Shown: positions 36,694-45,232 of the stretch, one piece after another
Layout of the letters: each line of letters begins with the position of its first letter
Position numbering within the stretch: position 1 is the first letter of the stretch
Assembly: GCA_900471515.1 (NCBI GenBank)
Contig: UCFC01000014.1
Coordinates: 1-64,000, forward strand
DNA: 64,000 nt
Direction of reading: 5' to 3'
Origin: Hyphomicrobiales bacterium
GTDB taxonomy: Bacteria > Pseudomonadota > Alphaproteobacteria > Rhizobiales > Rhizobiaceae
Translations under genes and position numbers: made by a program
The notes under the pieces: generated by a model
What the model was told of the DNA's origin: nothing
The model's input: the letters and a program-made list of their open reading frames with translations, nothing else
Database searches by the model: none

Positions 36694-36721
36694 CTGTCAC
36701 AAACTGTCATCAAACTGTAAT
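36694..36721 (+). promoter_or_regulatory. Pho box (three direct repeats) upstream of pstS
   Basis: CTGTCAC (36694), CTGTCAT (36704) and CTGTAAT (36715) are direct repeats at 10-11 bp spacing, the classical PhoB-binding arrangement. They end about 115 nt before pstS. This predicts induction of pstSCAB under phosphate starvation. Confidence 0.88.
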
Positions 36722-36835
36722 AATAGGCGCCTAGCCCCCCTGCTGTGACGGGGAAATTCAGCGCCCTCGACAATGGACACCCCCTCCATGGCGCCGGACC
36801 TCGTCGTCCTTTCGTTCCATCAGGGAAGAGTCCAA

Positions 36836-37858
36836 ATGCTCACCAAGAAACTTCTTTCGGCCTGCCTCGGCGCTGGCCTGGTTGCCGCGCTGGCAGTCTC
36901 GGCCTCTGCTGCCGATATTACCGGTGCCGGTTCGACCTTCGTCTACCCGGTTCTTTCGAAGTGGTCGGCAGACTACAACAAGGAAACCGGCGACAAGCTG
37001 AACTACCAGTCGATCGGTTCGGGCGGCGGTATTGCCCAGATCAAGGCTGCAACGGTTGACTTCGGCGCTTCCGACGCCCCGCTCAAGCCGGAAGACCTGA
37101 CGGCCGGCGGTTTCGGCCAGTTCCCGCTCGTTGTCGGCGGCATCGTTCCCGTCATCAACGTCAAGGGCATCAAATCAGGCGAACTCAAGCTCTCCGGCAA
37201 GGTTCTCGCCGATATCTACCTCGGCAACGTCACCAAGTGGAACGACAAGGCAATCGCCGACCTGAACCCCGGCCTGAAGCTGCCCGACAGCCAGATCGCC
37301 GTCGTTCACCGTTCGGACGGCTCGGGCACCTCCTTCAACTGGACGAACTTCTTCTCCAAGGTCAACGAAGACTGGAAGACCAAGGTCGGTGAAGGCACCG
37401 CCGTCAACTGGCCGGTCGGCATCGGCGGCAAGGGCAACGAAGGCGTCGCCGCTTACGTCACCCGCGTCAAGGATTCGATCGGCTACGTCGAATATGCCTA
37501 CGCCCTGCAGAACAAGCTGCCCTACGTTCTCGTCCAGAACGCGGCCGGCCAGTATCCGAAGCCGAACGCCGAAAGCTTCTCGGCTGCCGCTGCCAGCGCC
37601 GAATGGGGCAAGGCCCAGGACTTCTACCTGATCATGACCAACGCTCCGGGCGAGAAGGCCTGGCCGATCACGGCAACCACCTGGGCGATCATGTACAAGG
37701 AGCCGAAGGATGCCGCCCGCTCCAAGGCTGCTTTCTCCTTCTTCAAGTGGGCTCTCGAAAAGGGCCAGAAGGAAGCGTCCTCGCTCGATTACGTCCCGCT
37801 TCCGGAGACCCTCGTGAAGCAGATCGAGGATTACTGGACAGCCTCCTTCAAGAGCTGA
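36836..37858 (+). CDS. pstS: Periplasmic phosphate-binding protein PstS
   Basis: High-affinity phosphate receptor of the Pst ABC importer, 340 aa. Signal peptide residues 1-25 (ending SASA, mature start ADITGAGSTFVYPVLSKWSA). Phosphate-binding segments are GAGSTF, SIGSGGGIAQIKAATVDFGA, SDAP and RSDGSGTSFNWTNF. The ATG at 36836 gives the signal peptide; the longer frame from 36773 overlaps the promoter zone. First gene of pstSCAB, with a strong hairpin after it. Confidence 0.98.
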   Translation: MLTKKLLSACLGAGLVAALAVSASAADITGAGSTFVYPVLSKWSADYNKETGDKLNYQSIGSGGGIAQIKAATVDFGASDAPLKPEDLTAGGFGQFPLVVGGIVPVINVKGIKSGELKLSGKVLADIYLGNVTKWNDKAIADLNPGLKLPDSQIAVVHRSDGSGTSFNWTNFFSKVNEDWKTKVGEGTAVNWPVGIGGKGNEGVAAYVTRVKDSIGYVEYAYALQNKLPYVLVQNAAGQYPKPNAESFSAAAASAEWGKAQDFYLIMTNAPGEKAWPITATTWAIMYKEPKDAARSKAAFSFFKWALEKGQKEASSLDYVPLPETLVKQIEDYWTASFKS

Positions 37859-37876
37859 TCCTGACGAAACTGCGGT

Positions 37877-37905
37877 CGGGGCGGGAAGCTTGGCTTTCCG
37901 CCCCG
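37877..37905 (+). other. Intercistronic hairpin between pstS and pstC
   Basis: CGGGGCGG-GAAGC / GCTTTC-CGCCCCG form a long stem at 37877-37905 with no T-run after it. It probably stabilises the upstream pstS message or partly limits read-through, which would give more PstS than membrane components. Confidence 0.55.
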
Positions 37906-37946
37906 AATGCCTTTGACACCCCCTCAAAGCAGCAGAGCGTACGGAT

Positions 37947-38924
37947 ATGAGCGAAGCATTGGCATCGCTGCCCGCCGAGACCGCGGGCGTGAAGCGCCGC
38001 GACGGCGCTGCAGGCGATCGTATTTTCTATTGGATAGTCTTGGGCTGCGGCCTGTTTGTCCTGGTCGCCCTGCTGGCCGCGGCGATCTCCATGGCCATGG
38101 GCGGGCTGCTGGCGTTCCGCACCTTCGGTTTCGGCTTCCTGACCGGCACGGACTGGGATCCGGTCGCCGAGAAGTTTGCCGGCCTCGTGCCGATCTACGG
38201 CACGCTGGTCACGTCGGCGCTCGCCATGGTCATCGGCGTTCCCGTCAGTCTCGGCATTGCGGTTTTCATCACCGAGGTCGCGCCGCGCTCCGTTCGCGGG
38301 CCGATCGGCGGTGCCGTCGAGCTTCTGGCCGGCATCCCCTCGATCATCTACGGCATGTGGGGCCTCTTCACCTTCGCGCCCTTCATGTCGGATTATATCC
38401 AGCCGGTGCTGATCGACTGGCTCGGCCCGATCCCCCTGATCGGCGCCCTGTTCTCCGGCGCTCCGCTCGGCATCGGCATGCTGACCTCGGGCATCGTGCT
38501 GGCGATCATGATCATCCCCTTCATTTCCTCGGTCATGCGCGATGTCTTCCTGGTCGTTCCGGCGCAGCTCAAGGAATCGGCCTATGCGCTCGGTTCGACC
38601 CGGTGGGAAGTGGTGCGCGACATCGTCATTCCGCACACCCGCACCGCCGTCGTCGGCGGCATCTTCCTCGGTCTCGGCCGCGCGCTCGGCGAGACGATGG
38701 CGGTGACGTTCGTGCTCGGCAACACCCATAACATCGCCATATCGCTGATGGAGCCCGGCACCTCGATTGCCGCAACGCTCGCCAACGAATTCGCCGAGGC
38801 GTCCGACGATCTCTACCGGTCGTCGCTCGCAGCCCTCGGCCTCATCCTCTTCGTCGTCACCTTCATCGTGCTGGCCGCCGCCAAGCTCATGCTTGTGCGC
38901 ATGGCAAGGCAGAGGGGGGAATAA
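37947..38924 (+). CDS. pstC: Phosphate ABC transporter permease PstC
   Basis: Inner-membrane permease, 325 aa, about 6-7 helices. PstC features: FRTFGFGFLTGTDWDPVAEK-type loop, VPVSLGIAVFITEVAPR, ELLAGIPSIIYGMWGLF and the EAA-like AQLKESAYALGSTRWEVVRD / GRALGETMAV. It lies between pstS and pstA; pstA starts 3 nt after its stop. Confidence 0.98.
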   Translation: MSEALASLPAETAGVKRRDGAAGDRIFYWIVLGCGLFVLVALLAAAISMAMGGLLAFRTFGFGFLTGTDWDPVAEKFAGLVPIYGTLVTSALAMVIGVPVSLGIAVFITEVAPRSVRGPIGGAVELLAGIPSIIYGMWGLFTFAPFMSDYIQPVLIDWLGPIPLIGALFSGAPLGIGMLTSGIVLAIMIIPFISSVMRDVFLVVPAQLKESAYALGSTRWEVVRDIVIPHTRTAVVGGIFLGLGRALGETMAVTFVLGNTHNIAISLMEPGTSIAATLANEFAEASDDLYRSSLAALGLILFVVTFIVLAAAKLMLVRMARQRGE

Positions 38925-38927
38925 TCC

Positions 38928-39785
38928 ATGGCTACCTATTCCGGCTCCCTCTACCGTCGCCGCCAGCTCGGCAGCGCCATCGCGCTGACGCTCTGCGGTA
39001 TCGCCACCGTGCTCGGCCTCGTCTTCCTGGTCTGGATCCTCTGGACGACGCTCGTCCACGGCCTGTCGGCGCTCAGCCCCAGCCTCGTCACCGAAATGAC
39101 GCCGCCGCCCGGCGAAGACGGCGGCGGTCTTGCCAACGCCTTCATGGGCAGCCTGCTGATGGTGGTGCTCGCCGTCGTCATCGGCACGCCGATCGGCGTG
39201 CTGGCCGGCACCTACCTGTCGGAATTCGCCCGCGGCAAGCGGCTCGGCGAGGCGATCCGCTTCGTCAACGACATCCTGCTCTCGGCCCCGTCGATCATCA
39301 TCGGCCTGTTCGTCTACGAGCTGGTCGTGCGCCCGACGGCGCGTTTCTCCGGCTTTGCCGGCGGCATCGCGCTCGCCTTCATCTTCCTGCCTGTCGTGGT
39401 GCGCACGACCGACGAGATGCTGCGGCTGGTGCCCGACGTCATGCGCGAGGCGGCCCTTTCGCTCGGCATTCCGCGCTGGAAGGTCACGCTCAACGTCCTC
39501 TACCGCGCCGCCTCGACGGGCATCCTGACCGGTGTCCTTCTGGCGATCGCCCGCATTTCGGGCGAAACCGCGCCGCTTCTCTTCACGGCGCTGAACAACC
39601 AGTACTGGAGCCTGGATATGTCGCAGCCGATGGCGAACATTCCCGTCGTCATCTTCCAGTTCGCTATGAGCCCCTATGAGCAATGGCAGAATCTCGCCTG
39701 GGCCGGTGCCTTCGTGATGACCGCCGTCGTTCTGATCCTGAGCGTCGTATCGCGCTCCGTCCTGAACCGAAAAGGTGGGAAATGA
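38928..39785 (+). CDS. pstA: Phosphate ABC transporter permease PstA
   Basis: Second membrane subunit, 285 aa, with 6 helices. PstA markers: [24 protein letters not shown] helix, [40 protein letters not shown], and [19 protein letters not shown]. The stop overlaps the pstB start (ATGA). Confidence 0.98.
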   Translation: MATYSGSLYRRRQLGSAIALTLCGIATVLGLVFLVWILWTTLVHGLSALSPSLVTEMTPPPGEDGGGLANAFMGSLLMVVLAVVIGTPIGVLAGTYLSEFARGKRLGEAIRFVNDILLSAPSIIIGLFVYELVVRPTARFSGFAGGIALAFIFLPVVVRTTDEMLRLVPDVMREAALSLGIPRWKVTLNVLYRAASTGILTGVLLAIARISGETAPLLFTALNNQYWSLDMSQPMANIPVVIFQFAMSPYEQWQNLAWAGAFVMTAVVLILSVVSRSVLNRKGGK

Positions 39786-40594
39786 TGCTTCAGTCCGCAG
39801 AAACCTTCGACGCTGCCAGCAAGCCGGAAAAGCCGATGGCCAAAGACAAGATCGCGCTTGAGAAAGTCAATTTCTATTACGGCGACGCCCACGCCATCAA
39901 GGATGTGAGCCTGAGCTTCCCGGAGCGCCAGGTCTCGGCCCTGATCGGCCCGTCCGGCTGCGGCAAGTCCACGCTGCTGCGCATCCTCAACCGCATCTAC
40001 ATGCTCTATCCGAAGATGCGCGCCACCGGCTCGATCAAGCTCGACGGCAAGAACATTCTCGACCCCGGCTTCTCGATGAACGAGCTGCGCGCCCGCGTCG
40101 GCATGGTGTTCCAGAAGCCGGTGCCGTTTCCGATGTCGATCTACGACAACATCGCCTACGGCATCCGCCACCACGAGCGGCTGAGCAAGGCCGACATGGA
40201 TGTCCGCGTCGAGCAGGCGCTGCGTCAGGCAGCCCTTTGGGATGAGGTCAAGGACAAGCTGAAGGGCAGCGGCCTCGGCCTTTCCGGCGGCCAGCAGCAG
40301 CGCCTGTGCATTGCCCGCGGCGTGGCGTTGCGCCCGGAAGTCCTGCTTCTCGACGAGCCGACCTCGGCGCTTGACCCGATCTCGACCGCCAAGGTCGAAG
40401 AGCTGGTCGCGCAGCTGAAGGGCGAGTTCACGATCGTCATCGTCACCCACAACATGCAGCAGGCGAGCCGCATTTCCGACAACACCGCCTTCATGTATCT
40501 CGGCGAGCTGATCGAATACGGCCCGACCGCCCAGATCTTCCAGTCGCCGAAGGTCAAGCGCACCGAAGACTATATCACCGGCCGTTACGGCTGA
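39782..40594 (+). CDS. pstB: Phosphate ABC transporter ATPase PstB
   Basis: Energises phosphate uptake; cytosolic, 270 aa. Walker [11 protein letters not shown]-loop [20 protein letters not shown], signature [14 protein letters not shown], Walker [13 protein letters not shown], and switch His in [12 protein letters not shown]. The ATG at 39782 overlaps pstA; ATGs at 39785 and 39839 are alternatives. It ends the operon: phoU and phoB, which usually follow in rhizobia, are not here. Confidence 0.98.
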   Translation: MMLQSAETFDAASKPEKPMAKDKIALEKVNFYYGDAHAIKDVSLSFPERQVSALIGPSGCGKSTLLRILNRIYMLYPKMRATGSIKLDGKNILDPGFSMNELRARVGMVFQKPVPFPMSIYDNIAYGIRHHERLSKADMDVRVEQALRQAALWDEVKDKLKGSGLGLSGGQQQRLCIARGVALRPEVLLLDEPTSALDPISTAKVEELVAQLKGEFTIVIVTHNMQQASRISDNTAFMYLGELIEYGPTAQIFQSPKVKRTEDYITGRYG

Positions 40595-40621
40595 TACGGC
40601 CTTCGCCTTTCAGCAAGGAAG

Positions 40622-40660
40622 CGGCCGGCATTCGATGAGCGTGCCGGCCGTTCCTGTTTA
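40622..40660 (+). terminator. Terminator after pstB
   Basis: CGGCCGGCA (40622-40630) and TGCCGGCCG (40642-40650) form a perfect 9-bp stem with an 11-nt loop, followed by TTCCTGTTTA. It closes the pst operon, just before the convergent toxin gene. Confidence 0.75.
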
Positions 40661-40676
40661 TCAGGCGGAATCCGGA

Positions 40677-41063
40677 TTACCAGCGGGTAAGCACTCCGAG
40701 CGTCTCGATCTGGCTGTCGATCGTGATCAACGCCATGTTCTCGATAATAGCTTGTGCCGCAAGAATTCGGTCGAAAGGATCGTTGTGTGTGCCCGGCAGC
40801 ATGGCACTTGTGACCATGTGAGCACTCGTAATCGCAAGCTCATCAAAGCCGTTGTCCAATACGACGCCTCTGAAGTCCGGCAACACGACCTCGCCAGTGG
40901 GCAGTTTGCCTTTCCTGTGCTTGGTGGCTATTTCCCATGCAGATGCGGCGCTGACATAAATTTCATTGGCCGGGTCGGCCAAGAGGTCGCGGATATTCTC
41001 GGGAAGCTTGGGGTCGTCAATCAGCCACCAGAGAAATGCATGTGTATCGAGGAGGAACCTCAT
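40677..41063 (-). CDS. vapC: VapC-family PIN-domain toxin
   Basis: Probable Mg-dependent ribonuclease toxin, 128 aa. PIN acidic residues are present: LLDTHAFLWWL (D6), SAASAWEIATKHR (Glu), HNDPFDRILAAQA (Asp pair) and LITIDSQIE. It overlaps the upstream antitoxin gene by 4 nt (ATGA), the usual type II arrangement with antitoxin first. The RNA target is unknown. Confidence 0.9.
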   Translation of the reverse strand: MRFLLDTHAFLWWLIDDPKLPENIRDLLADPANEIYVSAASAWEIATKHRKGKLPTGEVVLPDFRGVVLDNGFDELAITSAHMVTSAMLPGTHNDPFDRILAAQAIIENMALITIDSQIETLGVLTRW

Positions 41064-41290
41064 TCGCCGGTCAATTCCTTGACCTCTTCATCGCTGAGCG
41101 GTTCAAAAAAAGCGGGATCTACGATCAGACGGCCTTTCAGTCGGCCAGGCTTGCGCTTGGCCGAGCGTTCGGCCTTAATCTGTTCATCCGCCCGAAGTGA
41201 TCTCCGGAGAAAGGCTGCGAATTCGTCACGCTGATCGGACATCAGAGAAAAACTAAAGACCTCGCGGCCTTTTTTAGCGCTCTTGCTCAT
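41060..41290 (-). CDS. Antitoxin of the VapBC-type pair
   Basis: A 76-aa basic, mostly helical protein: MSKSAKKGREVFSFSLMSDQ, then a C-terminal toxin-neutralising segment GRLKGRLIVDPAFFEPLSDE resembling the tails of DUF2281/Phd-like antitoxins. The ATG at 41290 follows GGAG at good spacing and is preferred to an ATG at 41302. Identity as antitoxin rests on the 4-nt overlap with vapC and on size. Confidence 0.75.
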   Translation of the reverse strand: MSKSAKKGREVFSFSLMSDQRDEFAAFLRRSLRADEQIKAERSAKRKPGRLKGRLIVDPAFFEPLSDEEVKELTGE

Positions 41291-41343
41291 TGTCGGCTCC
41301 ATTCGACGGCGGCGTTTCCTGTCGCAGATATAGTGCCCTCATT

Positions 41344-42588
41344 TCACCACACCAAATCCAGACGGTCCAGCCCATGGAAGTGATAGACGTCCTTGACGAC
41401 GGGTGTCTTCGCAAGCTTGAGCCCCGGCAGCCGCTTGAACAGGATCGGCAGCACGACATTGAGCTCCAGCCGCGCCAGCGGCGCGCCGATGCAGAAGTGG
41501 ATGCCGGCGCCGAAGGAGAGGTTGGGCGCCTCGTTGCGATCCGGCTTGAAGGCCAGGGGATCGGAAAATATTGCCGGGTCGAGGTTGGCCGCCGCCAGGA
41601 TCATGCTCACCTTGTCGCCGCGCTTGAACGCGATGCCGTCGATCTCGGCAGGCTCCAGCGCCCAGCGCTGGAAGATGTGGACGGGCGCGCAGATGCGCAG
41701 CGATTCCTCGACCGTGCGCTCGGTGGCGGCCTCGTCGCGGAAAAGCACGGCCGGATCGCAGCCGCTGTCGAGGATGATGCGCACCGAATTGCCGATCTGG
41801 TGGACCGTCGCCTCATGGCCTGCATTCAATAGCACGATGGTCGTCGAGACGAGCTCGTCTTCCGTCAGGTACTGGCCCTTGTGCTCGGTATGGATCATGT
41901 GCGTCAGCAGGTCGTCGCGCGGCTCGGCCCGGCGCTCGGCAATGACCGTCTTCACGTAGTCGGAAAATTCCCGCGCCGCCTGTTCTGCCGCATCCTCGTC
42001 CGCCCGCGTGCGGCCGAACATATACATGCGCACATAGGCATGCGACCATTTGAGCAGCTGCGGCCCCATCTCCTCGGGAATGCCGATCATGCGGGCGATC
42101 ATCGTCACCGGGATGATATCGGCAAAGGCCGACAGCAGCTCGACCTCGCCCTTGTCGGCGAAGCCGTCGATCAGCCTGTTGGCAAGCTCTTCCAGCTCCG
42201 GCTTCATCTTCTCGACATGGCGCGAGACGAAGGCGCGGTTGACGAGGGTGCGCAGCCGCGTGTGTTCCGGCGGCTCCAGTTCCAGAAGCGAATAACGCTC
42301 GGCAAGATCGAAGGCGGCGATATGCGGCTCGGGCTCGGGCAGGCCCAGCTCCTCGCGGCTGGCAATATGCAGGATCTGCCGGCCGAAGCGGCGGTCGCGC
42401 AAAAGCCCGTTCACATGGTCGTAGCCGGTGACGAACCACTGCTTCTGCTCTTCCCAATAGAAGGTGGGACAATGGGCATGAAGCGCGGCATAAACGGCGT
42501 TCGGATTGCCGTAGAAGGCCGGGTCGCTGCCGTCGAGCGAGACATGGCGGGTTGCGGGATCGATCTTGAGGAAGGGCGGTATCGTCAT
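41344..42588 (-). CDS. Cytochrome P450
   Basis: A 414-aa soluble bacterial-class P450. I-helix oxygen-binding segment NAGHEATVHQIG, K-helix ExxR in EESLRICAPV, and the heme loop FGAGIHFCIGAPLARLEL with the axial Cys. No ferredoxin or reductase gene is adjacent, so redox partners are elsewhere. The substrate is unknown. It resembles stand-alone CYP enzymes of rhizobial chromosomes. Confidence 0.95.
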   Translation of the reverse strand: MTIPPFLKIDPATRHVSLDGSDPAFYGNPNAVYAALHAHCPTFYWEEQKQWFVTGYDHVNGLLRDRRFGRQILHIASREELGLPEPEPHIAAFDLAERYSLLELEPPEHTRLRTLVNRAFVSRHVEKMKPELEELANRLIDGFADKGEVELLSAFADIIPVTMIARMIGIPEEMGPQLLKWSHAYVRMYMFGRTRADEDAAEQAAREFSDYVKTVIAERRAEPRDDLLTHMIHTEHKGQYLTEDELVSTTIVLLNAGHEATVHQIGNSVRIILDSGCDPAVLFRDEAATERTVEESLRICAPVHIFQRWALEPAEIDGIAFKRGDKVSMILAAANLDPAIFSDPLAFKPDRNEAPNLSFGAGIHFCIGAPLARLELNVVLPILFKRLPGLKLAKTPVVKDVYHFHGLDRLDLVW

Positions 42589-42662
42589 GGCCAGAGGCTT
42601 AGCGGATTTGCCGTGCCTCGAAAAGATGGGTCCTTTGGACGTCCGGATGGACGCACGGCTCT

Positions 42663-43985
42663 CTAGCCCGCGCGGGAAAGCACGCCAATGCGGCGCAGGG
42701 CTTCCACCTGATCGTCGATGGTCGGCACGAGTTCGCCGGCATGGGAATTGGGCTCGCCCGGGGCGGGGGCTGCCGTCTCTTCTTCGCCGAAGACGACCGT
42801 GCAGTTGCGGCCGGCGGCTTTTGCCGAATAGAGCGCCCGGTCGGCGGCCGACATCAGCCGGTCGATATTGGCCTCGACCGCTGAAGACAGCGCGATGCCG
42901 ACGCTGACGGTAGCAGGGATCAGCGCCTCGCCGGTGCTGACCGGCAGGCGGCAGAATTCGGCGCGGATCGATTCCGCCAGCGCTTCCGCTTCCGTCTGGT
43001 CGCGCACGGTCACGAAGGCCGCGAATTCCTCGCCGCCCATGCGGCCGAAAATGCTGTTGGGGATATACTGGCGGGCAAGACGGGCGAAGGCGATGAGCAC
43101 GGCGTCGCCGGACTGATGGCCGAAGCGGTCGTTGACGCGCTTGAAATGGTCGAGGTCGAAGAGGATGACGCCGACCTGATGCTGCGCGTCATGCGCCTTT
43201 TCCCGGATATTGTCGAAATAGCCGAGCAGGCCGCGCCGGTTCAGCACGCCGGTCAGCGAATCCGTCAGCGTCAGCAGGCGCAGGTGACGTTCCGACCGTT
43301 CCATGATGAGACGGCAGGTGAGCGCAAAGGCGATGGTGAGCAGGAAAGCGCTCGCCATGGCGGCCGCGCCGCTGAAATTCGTCGCCTCGGTGTCCGAAGG
43401 CATCACCAGCGCCATCGTCACCGCCACGCCGAAGCAGAGGAAGGCCTGCAGCACGAAGATCGCCATCAGCTTGATGCGGGTACGCTCGCGGCGGATGTCG
43501 CCGACGGCGACCGCCATGGCAAGCGCGGTGGCGCCGGTCGCCGAGGCGAGATTGTAGAGAATGACACGATTGGCATAGTCCGCGTTGATCCAGGGCAGGA
43601 AGATGCCCGCAAGCCAGATCGCCGGCGGCAGCAGCGCCCACCATTCCAGCTTCTTGCGGTCGAGCGCCAGGAAGCCGGCGGCCCAGGCGCTCTGGCCGAG
43701 CAGCGCGACGGCGTTGCCGGTCTCGATGGAGAGCAGGTTGGGGATCTCGCCGCGCGCCGCAACCAGCGCAAAGCCGATGCCGCTGAACAGGAAGCCGAGC
43801 CCCCAATAAAGGTAGGCGACGCCCTTCCGGTCATGGCGCCAGGCCACGAACAGAACCAGGGCGAGCGTCAACGCTTCGGAACACCAGATGGACAGACCTG
43901 TAGTGACATTGAACACGGCGGCAACCCCTTGAATAGTGGTCGCATCCTTGCCGAAGAAGCTCGCCGTTTGATTAATGGCCGGCAT
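42663..43985 (-). CDS. Membrane diguanylate cyclase (GGDEF)
   Basis: A 440-aa protein. The N-terminal half has about 7 transmembrane helices, then a GGDEF domain beginning LTDSLTGVLNRRGLLGYFDN with FDLDHFKRVNDRFGHQSGD and active site GRMGGEEFAAF. The usual RxxD inhibitory site is missing (IPNS precedes FGRMGGEEF), so product inhibition is probably lost. It makes c-di-GMP, which could act on the cellulose and adhesin systems at the left of the window (inference). Confidence 0.92.
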   Translation of the reverse strand: MPAINQTASFFGKDATTIQGVAAVFNVTTGLSIWCSEALTLALVLFVAWRHDRKGVAYLYWGLGFLFSGIGFALVAARGEIPNLLSIETGNAVALLGQSAWAAGFLALDRKKLEWWALLPPAIWLAGIFLPWINADYANRVILYNLASATGATALAMAVAVGDIRRERTRIKLMAIFVLQAFLCFGVAVTMALVMPSDTEATNFSGAAAMASAFLLTIAFALTCRLIMERSERHLRLLTLTDSLTGVLNRRGLLGYFDNIREKAHDAQHQVGVILFDLDHFKRVNDRFGHQSGDAVLIAFARLARQYIPNSIFGRMGGEEFAAFVTVRDQTEAEALAESIRAEFCRLPVSTGEALIPATVSVGIALSSAVEANIDRLMSAADRALYSAKAAGRNCTVVFGEEETAAPAPGEPNSHAGELVPTIDDQVEALRRIGVLSRAG

Positions 43986-44298
43986 CGGCGGCCGGCGATT
44001 TTGGCGATATCTGCCGGTAAGCTTTCCGACCGGTAAATGCGCGTGAGGTCGGGCAGGCGCGGTAAGTCTTCCTTCATCCTGTCACAGAGAAAAACTGTGA
44101 GGGACAAAGCTGCGGCCTCGCCGTTAACAGGCGTTTGGGAGAAACGGGATAGGGAAATGCCAAAGCCATATGTCGCGCCCGCTTCTTAACGTTATCCTTA
44201 TGCGTGTCTTGAAGAGGGGGGCTCCGACACTCTATGTAGGGACAAGGCATTTTTCTTTGATTCCCGGCATTCGCCGGAAAGACGTTAAAAGGACGCAC
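43986..44298. other. Intergenic region upstream of clpP
   Basis: About 310 nt between the diguanylate cyclase gene and clpP, which run apart. Apart from the heat-shock-like promoter candidate at 44208-44237 I see no gene or RNA. Confidence 0.4.
44208..44237 (+). promoter_or_regulatory. Candidate heat-shock (RpoH-type) promoter of clpP
   Basis: CTTGAA at 44208 is followed after 16 nt by CTCTATGT, similar to alphaproteobacterial RpoH promoters (CTTGAA, then a CC/CT-TAT-like -10). It lies about 60 nt upstream of the clpP ATG. Supported by fit only. Confidence 0.4.
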
Positions 44299-44928
44299 AT
44301 GAGAAACCCAGTCGATACCGCTATGGCACTCGTGCCGATGGTTGTGGAACAGACCAATCGCGGTGAACGCTCCTACGACATCTATTCCCGCCTGCTCAAG
44401 GAACGCATCATCTTCCTGACGGGGCCTGTCGAGGATCACATGGCGACGCTCGTCTGCGCCCAGCTTCTCTTCCTCGAGGCCGAAAACCCGAAGAAGGAAA
44501 TCGCCCTCTACATCAATTCGCCGGGCGGCGTCGTCACCGCCGGCATGGCGATCTACGACACGATGCAGTTCATCAAGCCGGCCGTCTCGACGCTCTGCAT
44601 CGGCCAGGCCGCTTCCATGGGCTCGCTGCTTCTGGCTGCCGGTCACAAGGACATGCGTTTCGCCACGCCGAATTCCCGCATCATGGTCCACCAGCCTTCG
44701 GGCGGTTTCCAGGGCCAGGCTTCGGACATCGAACGTCACGCCCGCGACATCCTGAAGATGAAGCGCCGCCTCAACGAGGTCTATGTCAAGCACACGGGCC
44801 GCACCTATGAGGAAGTCGAAAAGACCCTCGACCGCGACCATTTCATGGATGCGGACGAGGCCCAGACCTGGGGCGTCATCGACAAGGTCCTGACCTCGCG
44901 CATCGAAATCGAAGGCGATCAGGCCTAG
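44299..44928 (+). CDS. clpP: ATP-dependent Clp protease proteolytic subunit
   Basis: Serine peptidase forming the 14-mer Clp chamber, 209 aa. Catalytic Ser in [14 protein letters not shown], His in [14 protein letters not shown] and Asp in the [15 protein letters not shown] region. The ATG at 44299 ([20 protein letters not shown]) is the rhizobial ClpP1 start; the frame to 44170 is a chance extension. clpX follows after 304 nt. Confidence 0.98.
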   Translation: MRNPVDTAMALVPMVVEQTNRGERSYDIYSRLLKERIIFLTGPVEDHMATLVCAQLLFLEAENPKKEIALYINSPGGVVTAGMAIYDTMQFIKPAVSTLCIGQAASMGSLLLAAGHKDMRFATPNSRIMVHQPSGGFQGQASDIERHARDILKMKRRLNEVYVKHTGRTYEEVEKTLDRDHFMDADEAQTWGVIDKVLTSRIEIEGDQA

Positions 44929-45232
44929 TAATTAATAGGGATGGTGTTTTCGCCGCCACAGTTCTATCCCATTTGTGATTGAACAAGGGGTTTCATCTGG
45001 CGGCGGAGACGCTAATAGTAACTATTAATGCTATGTTGAATTTTTGTGACATAGCATTCGGCATTCGAAGGGGAATTCGTTGCCGCCGGTATCCCGACAT
45101 GATTGATTGGGCCGGTTCGTACCCCCTGAAGCCTTTGTCGGCAGAAACTCCGGGTAGGGAGCGCCGTCAGGGAGCTGATTGAGTGGACCGCGATTTCGCG
45201 TTCGAAATGCGGCGTGCTGGAAGGAAAGTGAT
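44929..45232. other. clpP-clpX intergenic region
   Basis: A 304-nt stretch, unusually AT-rich between 44990 and 45060, containing two overlapping inverted repeats (see 45013-45058). It probably holds the clpX promoter. No protein gene recognised; the open frame 44979-45182 has no ribosome site or domain. Confidence 0.4.
45013..45058. repeat. Two overlapping inverted repeats between clpP and clpX
   Basis: TAATAGT-A-ACTATTA (45013-45027) is a 7-bp palindrome, and AATGCTATGT (45027-45036) with ACATAGCATT (45049-45058) is a perfect 10-bp inverted repeat around a 12-nt T-rich loop. They could be a clpP 3' stem or operator sites for the clpX promoter. Confidence 0.6.

Noticed and set aside
44979..45182. 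67-aa ORF between clpP and clpX
   Set aside because: No ribosome site, no domain, and it runs through the inverted repeats and probable clpX promoter.
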